From: Halomonas sp. YLGW01
GTDB taxonomy: Bacteria; Pseudomonadota; Gammaproteobacteria; Pseudomonadales; Halomonadaceae
Reading direction: 5' to 3'
DNA length: 64,000 bases
Assembly (NCBI RefSeq): GCF_014840935.1
Contig: NZ_CP062005.1
Location: 1,426,001 to 1,490,000, forward strand
Shown here: one piece after another, positions 31,223 through 40,002 of the stretch
Numbering within the stretch: position 1 is the first letter of the stretch
Layout: every line of letters begins with the position of its first letter
Program-made: the position numbers and the translations under genes
Notes under the pieces: model-generated
What the model was told of the DNA's origin: nothing
What the model saw: the letters and a program-made list of their open reading frames with translations, nothing else
The model's database searches: none

Positions 31223-32701
31223 ATGACAAATAAGTACCTACATCATACCCTTGCGAGCGGCTGGCCCCCTTTGGTTTGTTGCCTATGCGTTGCCGTAGGT
31301 GTGTTGTTGCCTTGGCAGCTAGGGACGTTGGCCTTTTTCGATATTCAGCGTGGGATTCAATGGCTTAGCCTTGGTCTGGTTGTGGGTATTGCGGGATTTC
31401 AGTGTCGCTTGCTGATTTATCGAAACCTGGTGGATTATGTCTCCACTTGTCTCCACTTGTCTCGGCTTGTTGCTGTCTTGCTGGTGGGGCTGGTTTTGTG
31501 GCAAGTCTCCTTTGGCGGCCTGGCGATGTTGGAAATGGCCTATCTGGTGCTGCTGGGATCAGCGATTATTGTGGTTGCGGTATCGGTTAAGTGCTATTCG
31601 CTTCTGGGGTGGACGTTGCTGGGCGGGCTGCTGACGCTTTTAATACTCATCTATGCTTTATTGGCCATTTACCATATCTTTCTGGTTTGGGGCTTTGCCA
31701 ATCGCCACGATTTCGGGCCGGGCTTCGCCAACGTCCGTTTCTTTGCCGATGTGGCGGTAGGAGTAATGCCGCTTGCGCTACTCTATGTCGTGGCGCGCCC
31801 GAGACCCTCAAAAGTGGCGGCGACACTTTGCTTAGCTCCCTTGTCGGTCTGGTGGTGGCTGCTTTGGGTATCCGAAAGCCGTGCGGCACTGCTGGGGCTC
31901 TTTGCCGGCTTGCTTTGCGCGCTCTGGTTATTCGGGCGCGCTGCTCGTTGGCCGGTGACGTTGCTGTCCGTTTCCGGTGCGTTGGGGCTGGTGGGTTGGT
32001 GGATCCTCAATCCCATCGGCGGCGGAGGCGGTGATGGAGTTGAAGGTGCCTTTTTGCGCGATATTACCTCTAGCAGTGGGCGCCTCTCGCTATGGGTTGA
32101 CGCACTGCGCTATGCCGTTGAGCATTTCCCGGTGGGTATCGGGCCCATGGGGTTCGCCGCGGATGGCAACCTGCGCAGTGCTCATGCCCATAATCTATTT
32201 CTTAACCTCATGGCTGAGTGGGGGCTTCCGCTGGCGATGCTCCTCTTGGCAGTGCTGATCCATGGTTGCCGGTTGATTATACGGCGTTCCCGTGCTCGTC
32301 CGGTCGTGGATAGACCTCTATACGCCTGTTTGGTGATGGCCTTCGTCGGCGTCATGACAAATGCGCAGTTCGCTGGTTCGCATATTATCCCGCTCAGTGC
32401 ATTGGTAATGGTGCTGGCGATCGGTTTGGTATTTGGCTATAGCTCCACCGGTGAGTCGGGGCCTCCTGAATGCTCGGGCCCTGTGCCGATAGGTGCCACT
32501 CTGCTCTGGGCTTGCTTGGTGTTGATGCTGGCTTATATGCTTCATGCAGGGCTTGAGCTCTACTGGCTCTCTATTGATTCCACCCAGACCTGTTTTGAGG
32601 AACAGGGGCGTATTTATTTGTACCCGCGTTTCTGGGCTCAGGGGCGATTAGAATGCATGCAGATGATCGCACCGGAGCATTGGCTGTTTTGGCACTTATA
32701 G
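31223..32701 (+). CDS. Wzy_C-type O-antigen ligase / pilin O-oligosaccharyltransferase
   Basis: The 492-residue protein has about ten or more hydrophobic segments and a Wzy_C region: the SSSGRLSLWVDAL stretch followed by FPVGIGPMGF and the loop with AHAHNLFLNLMAEWGLPLA (about residues 275-335). This family includes O-antigen ligase WaaL, polymerases, and the pilin glycosyltransferases TfpO and PglL, which move a lipid-linked sugar to a target in the periplasm. The position right after pilA and the pilin's C-terminal serine favour a TfpO-like role. I chose the ATG at 31223 because AGGA lies 8 nt upstream; an ATG at 31214 is possible. Base composition is lower in GC than the neighbours, suggesting exchange together with pilA. 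Confidence 0.82.
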   Translation: MTNKYLHHTLASGWPPLVCCLCVAVGVLLPWQLGTLAFFDIQRGIQWLSLGLVVGIAGFQCRLLIYRNLVDYVSTCLHLSRLVAVLLVGLVLWQVSFGGLAMLEMAYLVLLGSAIIVVAVSVKCYSLLGWTLLGGLLTLLILIYALLAIYHIFLVWGFANRHDFGPGFANVRFFADVAVGVMPLALLYVVARPRPSKVAATLCLAPLSVWWWLLWVSESRAALLGLFAGLLCALWLFGRAARWPVTLLSVSGALGLVGWWILNPIGGGGGDGVEGAFLRDITSSSGRLSLWVDALRYAVEHFPVGIGPMGFAADGNLRSAHAHNLFLNLMAEWGLPLAMLLLAVLIHGCRLIIRRSRARPVVDRPLYACLVMAFVGVMTNAQFAGSHIIPLSALVMVLAIGLVFGYSSTGESGPPECSGPVPIGATLLWACLVLMLAYMLHAGLELYWLSIDSTQTCFEEQGRIYLYPRFWAQGRLECMQMIAPEHWLFWHL

Positions 32702-32882
32702 GTTAAGGAGAGCAGCTGGTAACTGCCCCTCAATATCTTTACTTTCATGAAATCGGTGGATTGAGTTGCAGCCACTAATGGAGGGGCTAGGTCTGTAGCC
32801 AGACGCTGGGACAGGCTGCTTGTTGCTTGCTGGGGGGAGTGGTTGGATATTGGTCGCTTGGTCTGCTTGACTGATAACAGGA

Positions 32883-34028
32883 TCAATACACCACCACCCT
32901 ATCTCGCCCGCCGGTCTTAGCCCGGTACAGCGCTTCGTCGGCTTGGGCGTAGAGCGCATCGAAGTTGTAGTCTTCAATGCCGCGGATGCTGGTCACGCCT
33001 GCGCTGACGGTGAGGGGGACGATGTCGTCGCCGTGGGGAATCACTAAGTTACCGATGCCACGATGAAGGCGCTCGCATAGTTCATAAGCGCCCTGTGCGT
33101 CGGTGTCGGGCATCAACAGGCAGAATTCCTCTCCGCCGATGCGCGCGACGACATCGGATTCCCGCACCAGCTGGGTTAGCGTTGTGGCCAGCTGTTTCAG
33201 TACTTGATCGCCGAAGGGGTGGCCGTATCGATCGTTGATATGCTTGAAGTGGTCGATATCGATGATGGCGAGGCTAACCGATGCGCCGCTGCGCCTGGCG
33301 AGTGCCAGGGTCTGTCTGGCCTGAGCCATCGCCGAGCGGCGATTCTCGAGGCCGGTCAGCTCATCGGTGATTGAGAGAAGCTCGAGGGCGCTTTGCTGGC
33401 CGAGAATCTTGTCGATAGCGATCAGCAGTCCGAGGATGACCACCAGCACCAGGATACCCAGGGCGACGATGATCTGGGTCATCACCGTCATGATGCGTTG
33501 CTGCTCGGTCGCGCCACTGATCATCAGCGCATGCAGTTCGCTGTAGATGTAGGCCAGGCTGTGTTCGATGCCAGCTGTCAGTTTATCTAGTTGCTCGCGC
33601 TGGTCGGGGCGCTCAAGCACCGATTCGGCAAGGGGGTGCGCCTGCTTAAGAAGGGCACCCAGTCGGGCGAACTCCTGCATGATCTGCGCAAGTTCATCTT
33701 CTGGCAGATTGCTGCGTTGAAGGTAATGCGCGATGGTCGTCTGGCGGCTGTCGATGACCCACAGCGCCTCGATCAGCTGTTGCTGGTGGAGTGGCTGTGG
33801 GTGGTCGAGCAGGTTAAGGCTGGCCTGTCGCAGGGCATCGCCATCGTGCTGGGCCCGGACGATCTCGCTGGCGAAGGCGATGTAGTCGGCATCCAGCTGC
33901 TTCTTGGCGTAGCTGGCATAGAAGGCGATGGCGATCACGGAAAGCCCTGCCAATAGCAGGAAGCTCACCCAGATCAGCAGCTGGCGCCGCGGGAGTCTCA
34001 GGCTCAGGCGTGCCTTGTCGGTAGTCAC
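32883..34028 (-). CDS. Membrane-anchored diguanylate cyclase (GGDEF)
   Basis: The enzyme makes cyclic di-GMP from two GTP. The 381-residue protein has a first membrane segment (about 16-38), a periplasmic four-helix-like sensor region, a second membrane segment (about 187-208) and a C-terminal GGDEF domain with the active motif GGEEF and an intact inhibitory I-site RESD five residues upstream. So it should be catalytically active and product-inhibited. The start is GTG at 34028, 6 bp after the upstream gene, making a two-gene operon with a periplasmic molybdopterin-fold protein that could be its signal input. c-di-GMP is the signal read by the Lap system downstream in the window. Confidence 0.93.
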   Translation of the reverse strand: MTTDKARLSLRLPRRQLLIWVSFLLLAGLSVIAIAFYASYAKKQLDADYIAFASEIVRAQHDGDALRQASLNLLDHPQPLHQQQLIEALWVIDSRQTTIAHYLQRSNLPEDELAQIMQEFARLGALLKQAHPLAESVLERPDQREQLDKLTAGIEHSLAYIYSELHALMISGATEQQRIMTVMTQIIVALGILVLVVILGLLIAIDKILGQQSALELLSITDELTGLENRRSAMAQARQTLALARRSGASVSLAIIDIDHFKHINDRYGHPFGDQVLKQLATTLTQLVRESDVVARIGGEEFCLLMPDTDAQGAYELCERLHRGIGNLVIPHGDDIVPLTVSAGVTSIRGIEDYNFDALYAQADEALYRAKTGGRDRVVVY

Positions 34029-34034
34029 GGCCCG

Positions 34035-34625
34035 TCAGCTCGCGTTGATCCTGTTCAGTGACCAGATCCATTTGTCGAAGGCTTCCTGCCCTTCGAGCAC
34101 GGCCTCTTCATCGGCGGGCACTACCAGCATCAGCGGGCCTTGCTGGCTCCGGGGAATGGGTGAGCCATCGAAGCGTGTGACCAGCAGGTAGGTCTTGTCG
34201 CTGAGCTGGGCAGGCGACAGGAAAACGGAGTAGTTGTCGACCGCCACCAGGCGCAGCCGTTCGGCGTCGTCCAGCGCATGAGAGGCGAGCAAGTCGTCCA
34301 GCAGCACGCCACTGTAGACACCCTCAGGCCCCTCGGGGTGTTTCATGCTGGCCTCGAAAAGTGGCAGGCGCTCGATATCGGCGAGCGACAATTTCTCTCG
34401 CCGGTCGCTGGCCTGTAGGGTGAGGACCGGCGTGGTGTCCTGGGAGGGCGTAAGCGGGCTTGGCGTCAGCTCGCCGGCCTGCAGGCCGGTGCTGAGCAGC
34501 AGTCCTGTCAGTAACCCTGTCAGCAGCACCGCCAGGCGGTCGCGTCTTCGAAGAAAGCCGGCTTTTCTTGCGCTGGCGACCGCAGTCGATCGAGTTCGGA
34601 ACAGACGTTTGCTGAACATCATCAT
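34035..34625 (-). CDS. Periplasmic oxidoreductase-molybdopterin-domain protein
   Basis: The 196-residue protein has an Arg-rich start, a hydrophobic signal segment (about 31-48, ending LLLSTGLQAG) and a domain (about 65-185) resembling a minimal sulfite-oxidase/YedY-type molybdopterin fold, visible in EGVYSGVLLDDLLASH and the YLLVTRFDGSPI and GPLMLVVP segments. The cofactor cysteine of true sulfite oxidases is absent, so it may not bind molybdopterin. It is in an operon with the diguanylate cyclase at 32883. A ligand-sensing partner for that enzyme is an inference. AGGGA lies 5 nt before the ATG. Confidence 0.7.
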   Translation of the reverse strand: MMMFSKRLFRTRSTAVASARKAGFLRRRDRLAVLLTGLLTGLLLSTGLQAGELTPSPLTPSQDTTPVLTLQASDRREKLSLADIERLPLFEASMKHPEGPEGVYSGVLLDDLLASHALDDAERLRLVAVDNYSVFLSPAQLSDKTYLLVTRFDGSPIPRSQQGPLMLVVPADEEAVLEGQEAFDKWIWSLNRINAS

Positions 34626-34862
34626 GATTTTCCCTGCATGGCCCAGGTCGCTCGGTCTGGAACCGGCGCCGTAGGCTTATGTTGTTTCGGCAGCGGTGGT
34701 CACCCAGTCCAAGCATGAGAGCCTTAGATGCCATCATCTTTTATCATGAGTGACTCTAGTCGAGGGCTCGGCTTCTGTGAACTGGGCTGGGATGTAAGCC
34801 AAAGCCTGGGCCCTCCATGCGCCGTAGGGAGAGGGTCAACGCTCTGCCATGCCCGGGGTGCC

Positions 34863-34902
34863 TCTAATACACGGCCTGCTCTTCTAGTACATGGCCTGCT
34901 CT
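34863..34902. repeat. 20-bp tandem duplication at the 3' end of a small gene
   Basis: Two adjacent 20-bp copies (34863-34882 and 34883-34902) differ at two positions. The second copy contains the stop codon of the minus-strand gene at 34884; the first is a duplicate of that gene's end. Confidence 0.85.
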
Positions 34903-35165
34903 TCGCCGACGACTTCCTTGAGCAGCTCGAGATAGAGCTTGTCGGCCTCCGAGTGCTCGCTGGGGTCTTCGGGAATATGCACGCTGGTGGTGTCGGAGAT
35001 GTCATTGGCGATGCGGGCCATGATCTTGGCATCCGAGCCCTGAGCCAGGTGCTGGCGGGCTACCACCAGCGATTGTTCGAGGATCTGCGGGTCCTGCAGC
35101 AGCTTCTTGATGAACCCGCGTAGTTCGTTGATGACGCGTGTTTTCTGGATTTCGGATGCGGACAT
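34884..35165 (-). CDS. Small conserved-looking hypothetical protein
   Basis: I do not recognise this 93-residue protein. It is charged, apparently helical, without signal peptide or membrane segment, and has blocks VINELRGFIKKLLQDP and EADKLYLELLKEVVGEEQAMY. A good ribosome-binding site (GAGGAG, 6 nt from the ATG) supports it as a real gene. It lies alone between the diguanylate cyclase operon and the lap operon, pointing away from the latter. A 20-bp duplication overlaps its stop codon. Confidence 0.7.
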   Translation of the reverse strand: MSASEIQKTRVINELRGFIKKLLQDPQILEQSLVVARQHLAQGSDAKIMARIANDISDTTSVHIPEDPSEHSEADKLYLELLKEVVGEEQAMY

Positions 35166-35521
35166 GGTGAGCTCCTCGTGAAAGCAAGAATGCCGGGCAG
35201 GAGGACTGCCCTAGTAATGGCGTGACCATAGCATATTGAGAATGGGGGCGGTGAGCCCGTGAGGGAAGAGCCGTTGCCGTCATGAGGGTAGAGAAGTGAA
35301 CTGAGAAATTATTATTAGAATGTGCTAAACCTAGGTGTGTGGCCTTGTCACCGTTACCTTGCATTCAGCGTTGGATGTTCGTCGCAATAATGTGTGGCAT
35401 ATACTCAGCTTAATTTGTGGCAGATTTTTGGATGCTGTCTAATAAGTTCACTGATGATCGCCTTTGCCCGGCAACAGGTCTCTGCCAGGACGCGCCTGGC
35501 TCACAGAATGGACGACATGCC
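35166..35521. promoter_or_regulatory. Upstream region of the lap secretion operon
   Basis: This 356-bp gap has no supported gene. It includes an AT-rich patch (about 35305-35330). The extended -10-like TGGCATATACT (35395-35405) is the best promoter candidate for the tolC-type gene, with a poor -35. The leader from there to the start at 35522 would be over 100 nt. Confidence 0.4.
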
Positions 35522-37681
35522 ATGCCATACCTTCTTCCCGCAGCTGTTCCTCGGACGGTTGCTGCTCGCCTCCGTGTCGCCCCCCGCTGGCTGACAGGAG
35601 GGTTATTGATAGCGTCCATGATGCAGGCGGCCCCTGGCCTGGCTCAGGAGGCTGGCACCGCCACGCTCACTTCCGCCGTGCGCCAGGCGGTCAACGGCAA
35701 CCCGGAGGTGCAAGCCGCTTGGCATGCCTTCCAGGCCTCGGCTGATGAAGTCGATGTGGCGCGTGGGGAGTACTTGCCGAGCGTCGATCTCACCGCGGCG
35801 GTTGGCCGCGAGGATGTCGACGACGATGGCGCCGACAGCTATAGCACCGATTATGTCGAGCTATCGCTGACCCAGATGCTGTACGACGGTTTCTCTACCC
35901 GCAATGAAGTCGCGCGGCTCGATCGCGCCAGGCGGGTGCGCTTCCTGGAGTTGCTCGATACCAGCGAGAAAGTGGCGTTCGAGACCTTCCGCGCCTACGA
36001 GGATGTGCGTCGCTATCGCGAGCTGGTGGCGCTGGCACGGGACAACTATGCCAAGCATCTGCGGGTGTATCGGCAGATCGAGGAGCGAGTGGCTTCCGGT
36101 GCCGGGCGCCGGGTGGACCTGGAGCAGATCAGTGGCCGCCTGTCGCTGGCAGAATCGAACCTGATGACCGAGGCTGCCAACCTGCATGACGTCAGTGCCC
36201 GCTTCCAGCGCCTGGTAGGCCGGGTACCGGCGCTTAGCCTGGCGCCCACGCCGGCGCTGAGCGAGCGCCTGCCTGCTTCGTTGCAGACCACGCTCAACGA
36301 GGCCTACCGGGGCAATCCCGGCTTTCATGCCGCTATCGAGAATATCGAGGCCACCCGCAAGGAGCTGGCGGGTACCCGCTCGGCCTTCCAGCCTCGGCTG
36401 GAGCTCCAGGCCCAGACCGGGCGTAACAACTGGAGCTCGGGTTCCGCACGTCGCGACGGCCATACCGCCGAGCTGGTTGCCAGCGTCAACCTCTATCGGG
36501 GTGGCAGCGACCTGGCCCGGTTCCGGCAGGTCAGCGACGAGGTCGAGCGCAGCCTCAGCCTGCGCGACCAGGAGTGTGTGAGCCTGCGCCAGACGACTTC
36601 GATTGCCTATCAGTCGGCGCAACGGCTCGAGGAACAGCAGCGCTACCTGAATCAGCATCGTCAGCATATCGACCGGGTGCGTGGTGCCTACCAGCAGCAG
36701 TTCGATATCGGCCAGCGGACCCTGCTCGACGTCCTGGATAGCGAGAACGAGTATTTCGATGCCAGTCGTGCCTATGCCAATGCGCTCCATGATCAGCGCA
36801 TCGCCCAAGCGGAGACCCTGTCGGCCATGGGAGCGCTGCTCGCCGAGCTCGAGGTCCGTCGTGATGGGTTGCCGTCGCTTGGCGAACTGGGAGGCCAGGG
36901 CGCAGTGACTGACCCCGGCGCGATCTGTCCAGCGCAGGGTCCGGCCAGGTTGACGCTCGATGACCTGACCACTGGTCTCGATGTGCCCAAGGCCGCCTCG
37001 CCCGACATCGTGCTCTCTGCGGATGCGCTCTTCGCCCCGGGCAGCGCCGAGCTTTCACCCCGGGCCAGGGATGAGCTCTCGGGGCTGGCGGCGGAGCTCA
37101 AGGCCCGCAATGACCTGGTAGGGATCGTGATCGCCGGCCATGCCGACAGCACCGGCAGCGATGCCGTCAACGAGCCGCTGTCCCAGGATAGGGCCGACCG
37201 CGTAGCCGGTTACCTGGCGACGCGGGGCGTGTCACGTGACCTGCTCGAAGCGCGTGGTTTCGGTTCGCGTCGGCCGATGACCACCAATGCCACGGCAGAA
37301 GGCCGCCGCGCCAACCGCCGCGTCGAGATCACTTTGGAGACGCGGGAGGTCGGTTTTCATGCCTCGCCGGGGCGCCCGGGCTCCCTGTCCGCTGCCTACG
37401 CAGCTGTGTCCGACGCAGCCCCCGCAGCCCCCGCAGCCCCCGTGGCCACAGATGTCGCCTACATCCAGATCGTCGCCCTGAGTGCGGCGGATCGGGCCAT
37501 GGCCCTCAAAGAGGACCTGACGACACGGCTGGGAGGTGAGCTGCGGGTACTGAGTGGAGAGAGGCTGCATCGGGTGCAGGTCGGCCCGATCGCCAAGCAG
37601 GAGGTGCCTGTCCTGCAGGCGGAACTCGAGTCGCTGGGCTATACGGATTCCTTCGTCGTCGCAACAGATCAGCCCGGCTGA
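35522..37681 (+). CDS. lapE: TolC-family outer-membrane protein fused to OmpA and SPOR domains
   Basis: The 719-residue protein begins with a signal peptide (about 1-40, ending LAQ), followed by a TolC/AggA-type outer-membrane efflux region (about 45-460) that would form the exit duct of a type I secretion system. Next comes an OmpA C-terminal domain (about 495-610, with GHADSTGSDAVNEPLSQDRA and RRANRRVEI) that binds peptidoglycan diaminopimelate in the family. After an Ala/Pro linker there is a SPOR-like domain (about 645-716, AYIQIVAL ... RVQVGPI). Such domains bind stripped glycan at division sites. TolC-OmpA fusions are known in Lap-type systems; the added SPOR module is unusual. The ATG at 35522 was chosen because the hydrophobic signal follows it; its ribosome-binding site is weak. 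The exporter and adaptor genes follow. Confidence 0.9.
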   Translation: MPYLLPAAVPRTVAARLRVAPRWLTGGLLIASMMQAAPGLAQEAGTATLTSAVRQAVNGNPEVQAAWHAFQASADEVDVARGEYLPSVDLTAAVGREDVDDDGADSYSTDYVELSLTQMLYDGFSTRNEVARLDRARRVRFLELLDTSEKVAFETFRAYEDVRRYRELVALARDNYAKHLRVYRQIEERVASGAGRRVDLEQISGRLSLAESNLMTEAANLHDVSARFQRLVGRVPALSLAPTPALSERLPASLQTTLNEAYRGNPGFHAAIENIEATRKELAGTRSAFQPRLELQAQTGRNNWSSGSARRDGHTAELVASVNLYRGGSDLARFRQVSDEVERSLSLRDQECVSLRQTTSIAYQSAQRLEEQQRYLNQHRQHIDRVRGAYQQQFDIGQRTLLDVLDSENEYFDASRAYANALHDQRIAQAETLSAMGALLAELEVRRDGLPSLGELGGQGAVTDPGAICPAQGPARLTLDDLTTGLDVPKAASPDIVLSADALFAPGSAELSPRARDELSGLAAELKARNDLVGIVIAGHADSTGSDAVNEPLSQDRADRVAGYLATRGVSRDLLEARGFGSRRPMTTNATAEGRRANRRVEITLETREVGFHASPGRPGSLSAAYAAVSDAAPAAPAAPVATDVAYIQIVALSAADRAMALKEDLTTRLGGELRVLSGERLHRVQVGPIAKQEVPVLQAELESLGYTDSFVVATDQPG

Positions 37682-37773
37682 GTTCTCTAAGCACTTGTGC
37701 CGGCATGAGTTGCCGGCACACCACTCCACCCATGTCTTGAGTTCACGCCTCAACCCCAACACAATGCGCCGGT

Positions 37774-40002
37774 TTGTCGCCTTTCTTTTTTCACAGAGCG
37801 TTCGAGATTCTATTGACCAGTGATGCCCGCAAGGCCAAGGATGCCGCCACCCAGCCAGCGCCGGACGACGCGCCACCGCCTCAGGACGACCTGCTGGCCT
37901 GCCTGCAAGTGGTGGCGCGCGCCCATGATCGTGAGACCAGCCCGGACACCCTGATTGCCGGTCTGCCCCTTGAGGGGGGGCGTCTGACTCCGTCCGTCTT
38001 TCCCCGAGCGGCCAAGCGTGCCGGGCTCTCGGCGCGGCATACGCGCTGTCGGCTGGTGCAGCTCAATCCCTCGCTGTTCCCGCTGGTGCTGCTGCTCGAG
38101 CCGATGCGTGCCTGCGTATTGCTGTCACTGGACGTCAAGGAGCGCCGGGCCCGAGTGATCTTCCCGGAGTTGGGTGAGGCCGCGGTCGAGGTGAGCCTCG
38201 ATGAACTGAAGGCCCGCTACAGTGGTCGCGCCCTCTATGCCCGCCCGGCGTTCCGCTTCGATGCTCGGAGCCCCGAGCTCGGCGCCACGCGCCGCGGGCA
38301 CTGGTTCTGGGACGTGATCCGAGAGAACCGTCGTGTCTATCGCGATGTACTGATCGGCTCCGTGCTGATCAACCTCTTCGCCATCGCCATGCCCCTGTTC
38401 GTGATGAACGTCTATGACCGAGTGGTGCCCAACCATGCCACCGAGTCGCTCTGGGTGCTGGCGATCGGCATCATTTTGGTGCTCTGCTTCGACCTGGCTC
38501 TGCGGCTGATGCGCAACGCCTTCGTGGATCTTGCCGCCAGCCGGGCGGACGTCAAACTGTCGTCCGCGATCATGTCGCGGGTGCTGGGCGTGCGCCTGGA
38601 GTATCGGCCCGCCTCCACCGGCTCATTCGCCTCCACCCTGCAGTCTTTCGAGTCGGTGCGGGCCTTCATCGGTTCGGCGACGGTGGTGGGGCTGGTGGAT
38701 CTGCCCTTTGTGCTGCTGTTTGTGACCATCATCGCCTTGATCGGTGTGCCCCTGGTCATCCCGATCCTGGTCGGCATCGTCTTCGTGCTGCTCTATGGTC
38801 TGGCCGCCCAGCGCCGGCTGCATGAACTCTCCGCGACGACCTGGCGTGCCAGCGCCCAGCGTAACGCCACCCTGGTCGAGTCGCTCGGCAACCTCGAGAC
38901 CGTCAAGGCGCTGAGGGCCGAAGGCCGTCTGCAGGCGATCTGGGAAAAGTCCACCGCCTTCCTGTCACGCACCTCGGCGCAGCTGCGCCTCACCGCGTCC
39001 TCGGTGACCAGCGTGGCGATGTGGACCCAACATACCGTCGCGGTGGCTGTGATCGTGGTGGGCGTCTACCTGATCATTGCCGGCGACTTGACCCAGGGCG
39101 GCCTGATCGCCGCCTACCTTCTGTCGTCTCGTGCCATGGCGCCGATCAGCCAGTCGGCGGGACTGCTCGCCCAGTATCATCAGGCCTCGACGTCGCTGGA
39201 CTCACTCAACGAAGTCATGGCGCAGCCGACAGAGCGCGGCGAGCAGCAGCAGTGGGTGTCGCGGCCGGTGATTCGCGGCGAGGTCGAGTTCTCGCGGATA
39301 TCGCTGCGCTACCCAGGCGAGGAGCGAGAGGCGCTGCGCGAGGTCTCGCTCAGGGTGGAGGCCGGCGACAAGCTGGCCTTGTTGGGTAAGGTTGGTTCGG
39401 GCAAATCGACGCTCCACAGGCTGCTGCTGGGGCTCTACCAGCCCACCGCAGGGGCCGTGACCGTCGATGGGGTGGACATCCGCCAGTTCGACCCGCTGGA
39501 GCTGCGCCGCCATATCGGTTATGTGCCCCAGGACGTCAGCCTATTCTTCGGTTCGCTGCGCGACAATGTGATTGCCGGCGGTGGCAGCGACGGGGTCAGC
39601 GACGAGATGCTGCACTGGGCGATCGAGGTCGCTGGCCTCAAGGCCTTCGTCGACAGTCATCCGATGGGGCTTGAGCTGCCGGTCGGCGAGCGGGGCGAGC
39701 GGCTCTCCGGTGGACAGCGTCAGAGCGTGGCGATTGCCCGTGCCCTGGTGCACGACCCGCAGATTCTGCTGCTCGATGAGCCGACCAGTGCCATGGATCA
39801 TGCAAGCGAAGAAGCCTTCAAGCAGCGCTTGTCCACGCTGGCCAAGGCCAAGACGGTCATCGTTGTCACCCATCGCACCTCCTTATTGTCCCTGGCCGAC
39901 CGGGTGGCGGTCATCGATGGGGGGCGGGTGGTCGCCGACGGGCCACGCGATCAGGTCGTTGAGGCCCTGCGCAATGGCAAGGTCGGGAGGGCTGCACGAT
40001 GA
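37774..40002 (+). CDS. lapB: Type I secretion ABC exporter, LapB-like
   Basis: This inner-membrane permease-ATPase (742 residues) powers export of the adhesin. It has an N-terminal C39-like domain (about 38-155) in which the usual catalytic DCG is replaced, so it is a non-cleaving domain of the kind that holds RTX substrates. Six membrane helices (about 190-460) and the ATPase follow, with Walker A GKVGSGKST, signature LSGGQRQ and Walker B ILLLDEPTSAMD. The start is uncertain: no ATG exists in frame, so TTG at 37774 or TTG at 37813 (with CGAG 6 nt upstream) are the options. Its stop overlaps the adaptor start (ATGA). Confidence 0.94.
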   Translation: MSPFFFHRAFEILLTSDARKAKDAATQPAPDDAPPPQDDLLACLQVVARAHDRETSPDTLIAGLPLEGGRLTPSVFPRAAKRAGLSARHTRCRLVQLNPSLFPLVLLLEPMRACVLLSLDVKERRARVIFPELGEAAVEVSLDELKARYSGRALYARPAFRFDARSPELGATRRGHWFWDVIRENRRVYRDVLIGSVLINLFAIAMPLFVMNVYDRVVPNHATESLWVLAIGIILVLCFDLALRLMRNAFVDLAASRADVKLSSAIMSRVLGVRLEYRPASTGSFASTLQSFESVRAFIGSATVVGLVDLPFVLLFVTIIALIGVPLVIPILVGIVFVLLYGLAAQRRLHELSATTWRASAQRNATLVESLGNLETVKALRAEGRLQAIWEKSTAFLSRTSAQLRLTASSVTSVAMWTQHTVAVAVIVVGVYLIIAGDLTQGGLIAAYLLSSRAMAPISQSAGLLAQYHQASTSLDSLNEVMAQPTERGEQQQWVSRPVIRGEVEFSRISLRYPGEEREALREVSLRVEAGDKLALLGKVGSGKSTLHRLLLGLYQPTAGAVTVDGVDIRQFDPLELRRHIGYVPQDVSLFFGSLRDNVIAGGGSDGVSDEMLHWAIEVAGLKAFVDSHPMGLELPVGERGERLSGGQRQSVAIARALVHDPQILLLDEPTSAMDHASEEAFKQRLSTLAKAKTVIVVTHRTSLLSLADRVAVIDGGRVVADGPRDQVVEALRNGKVGRAAR

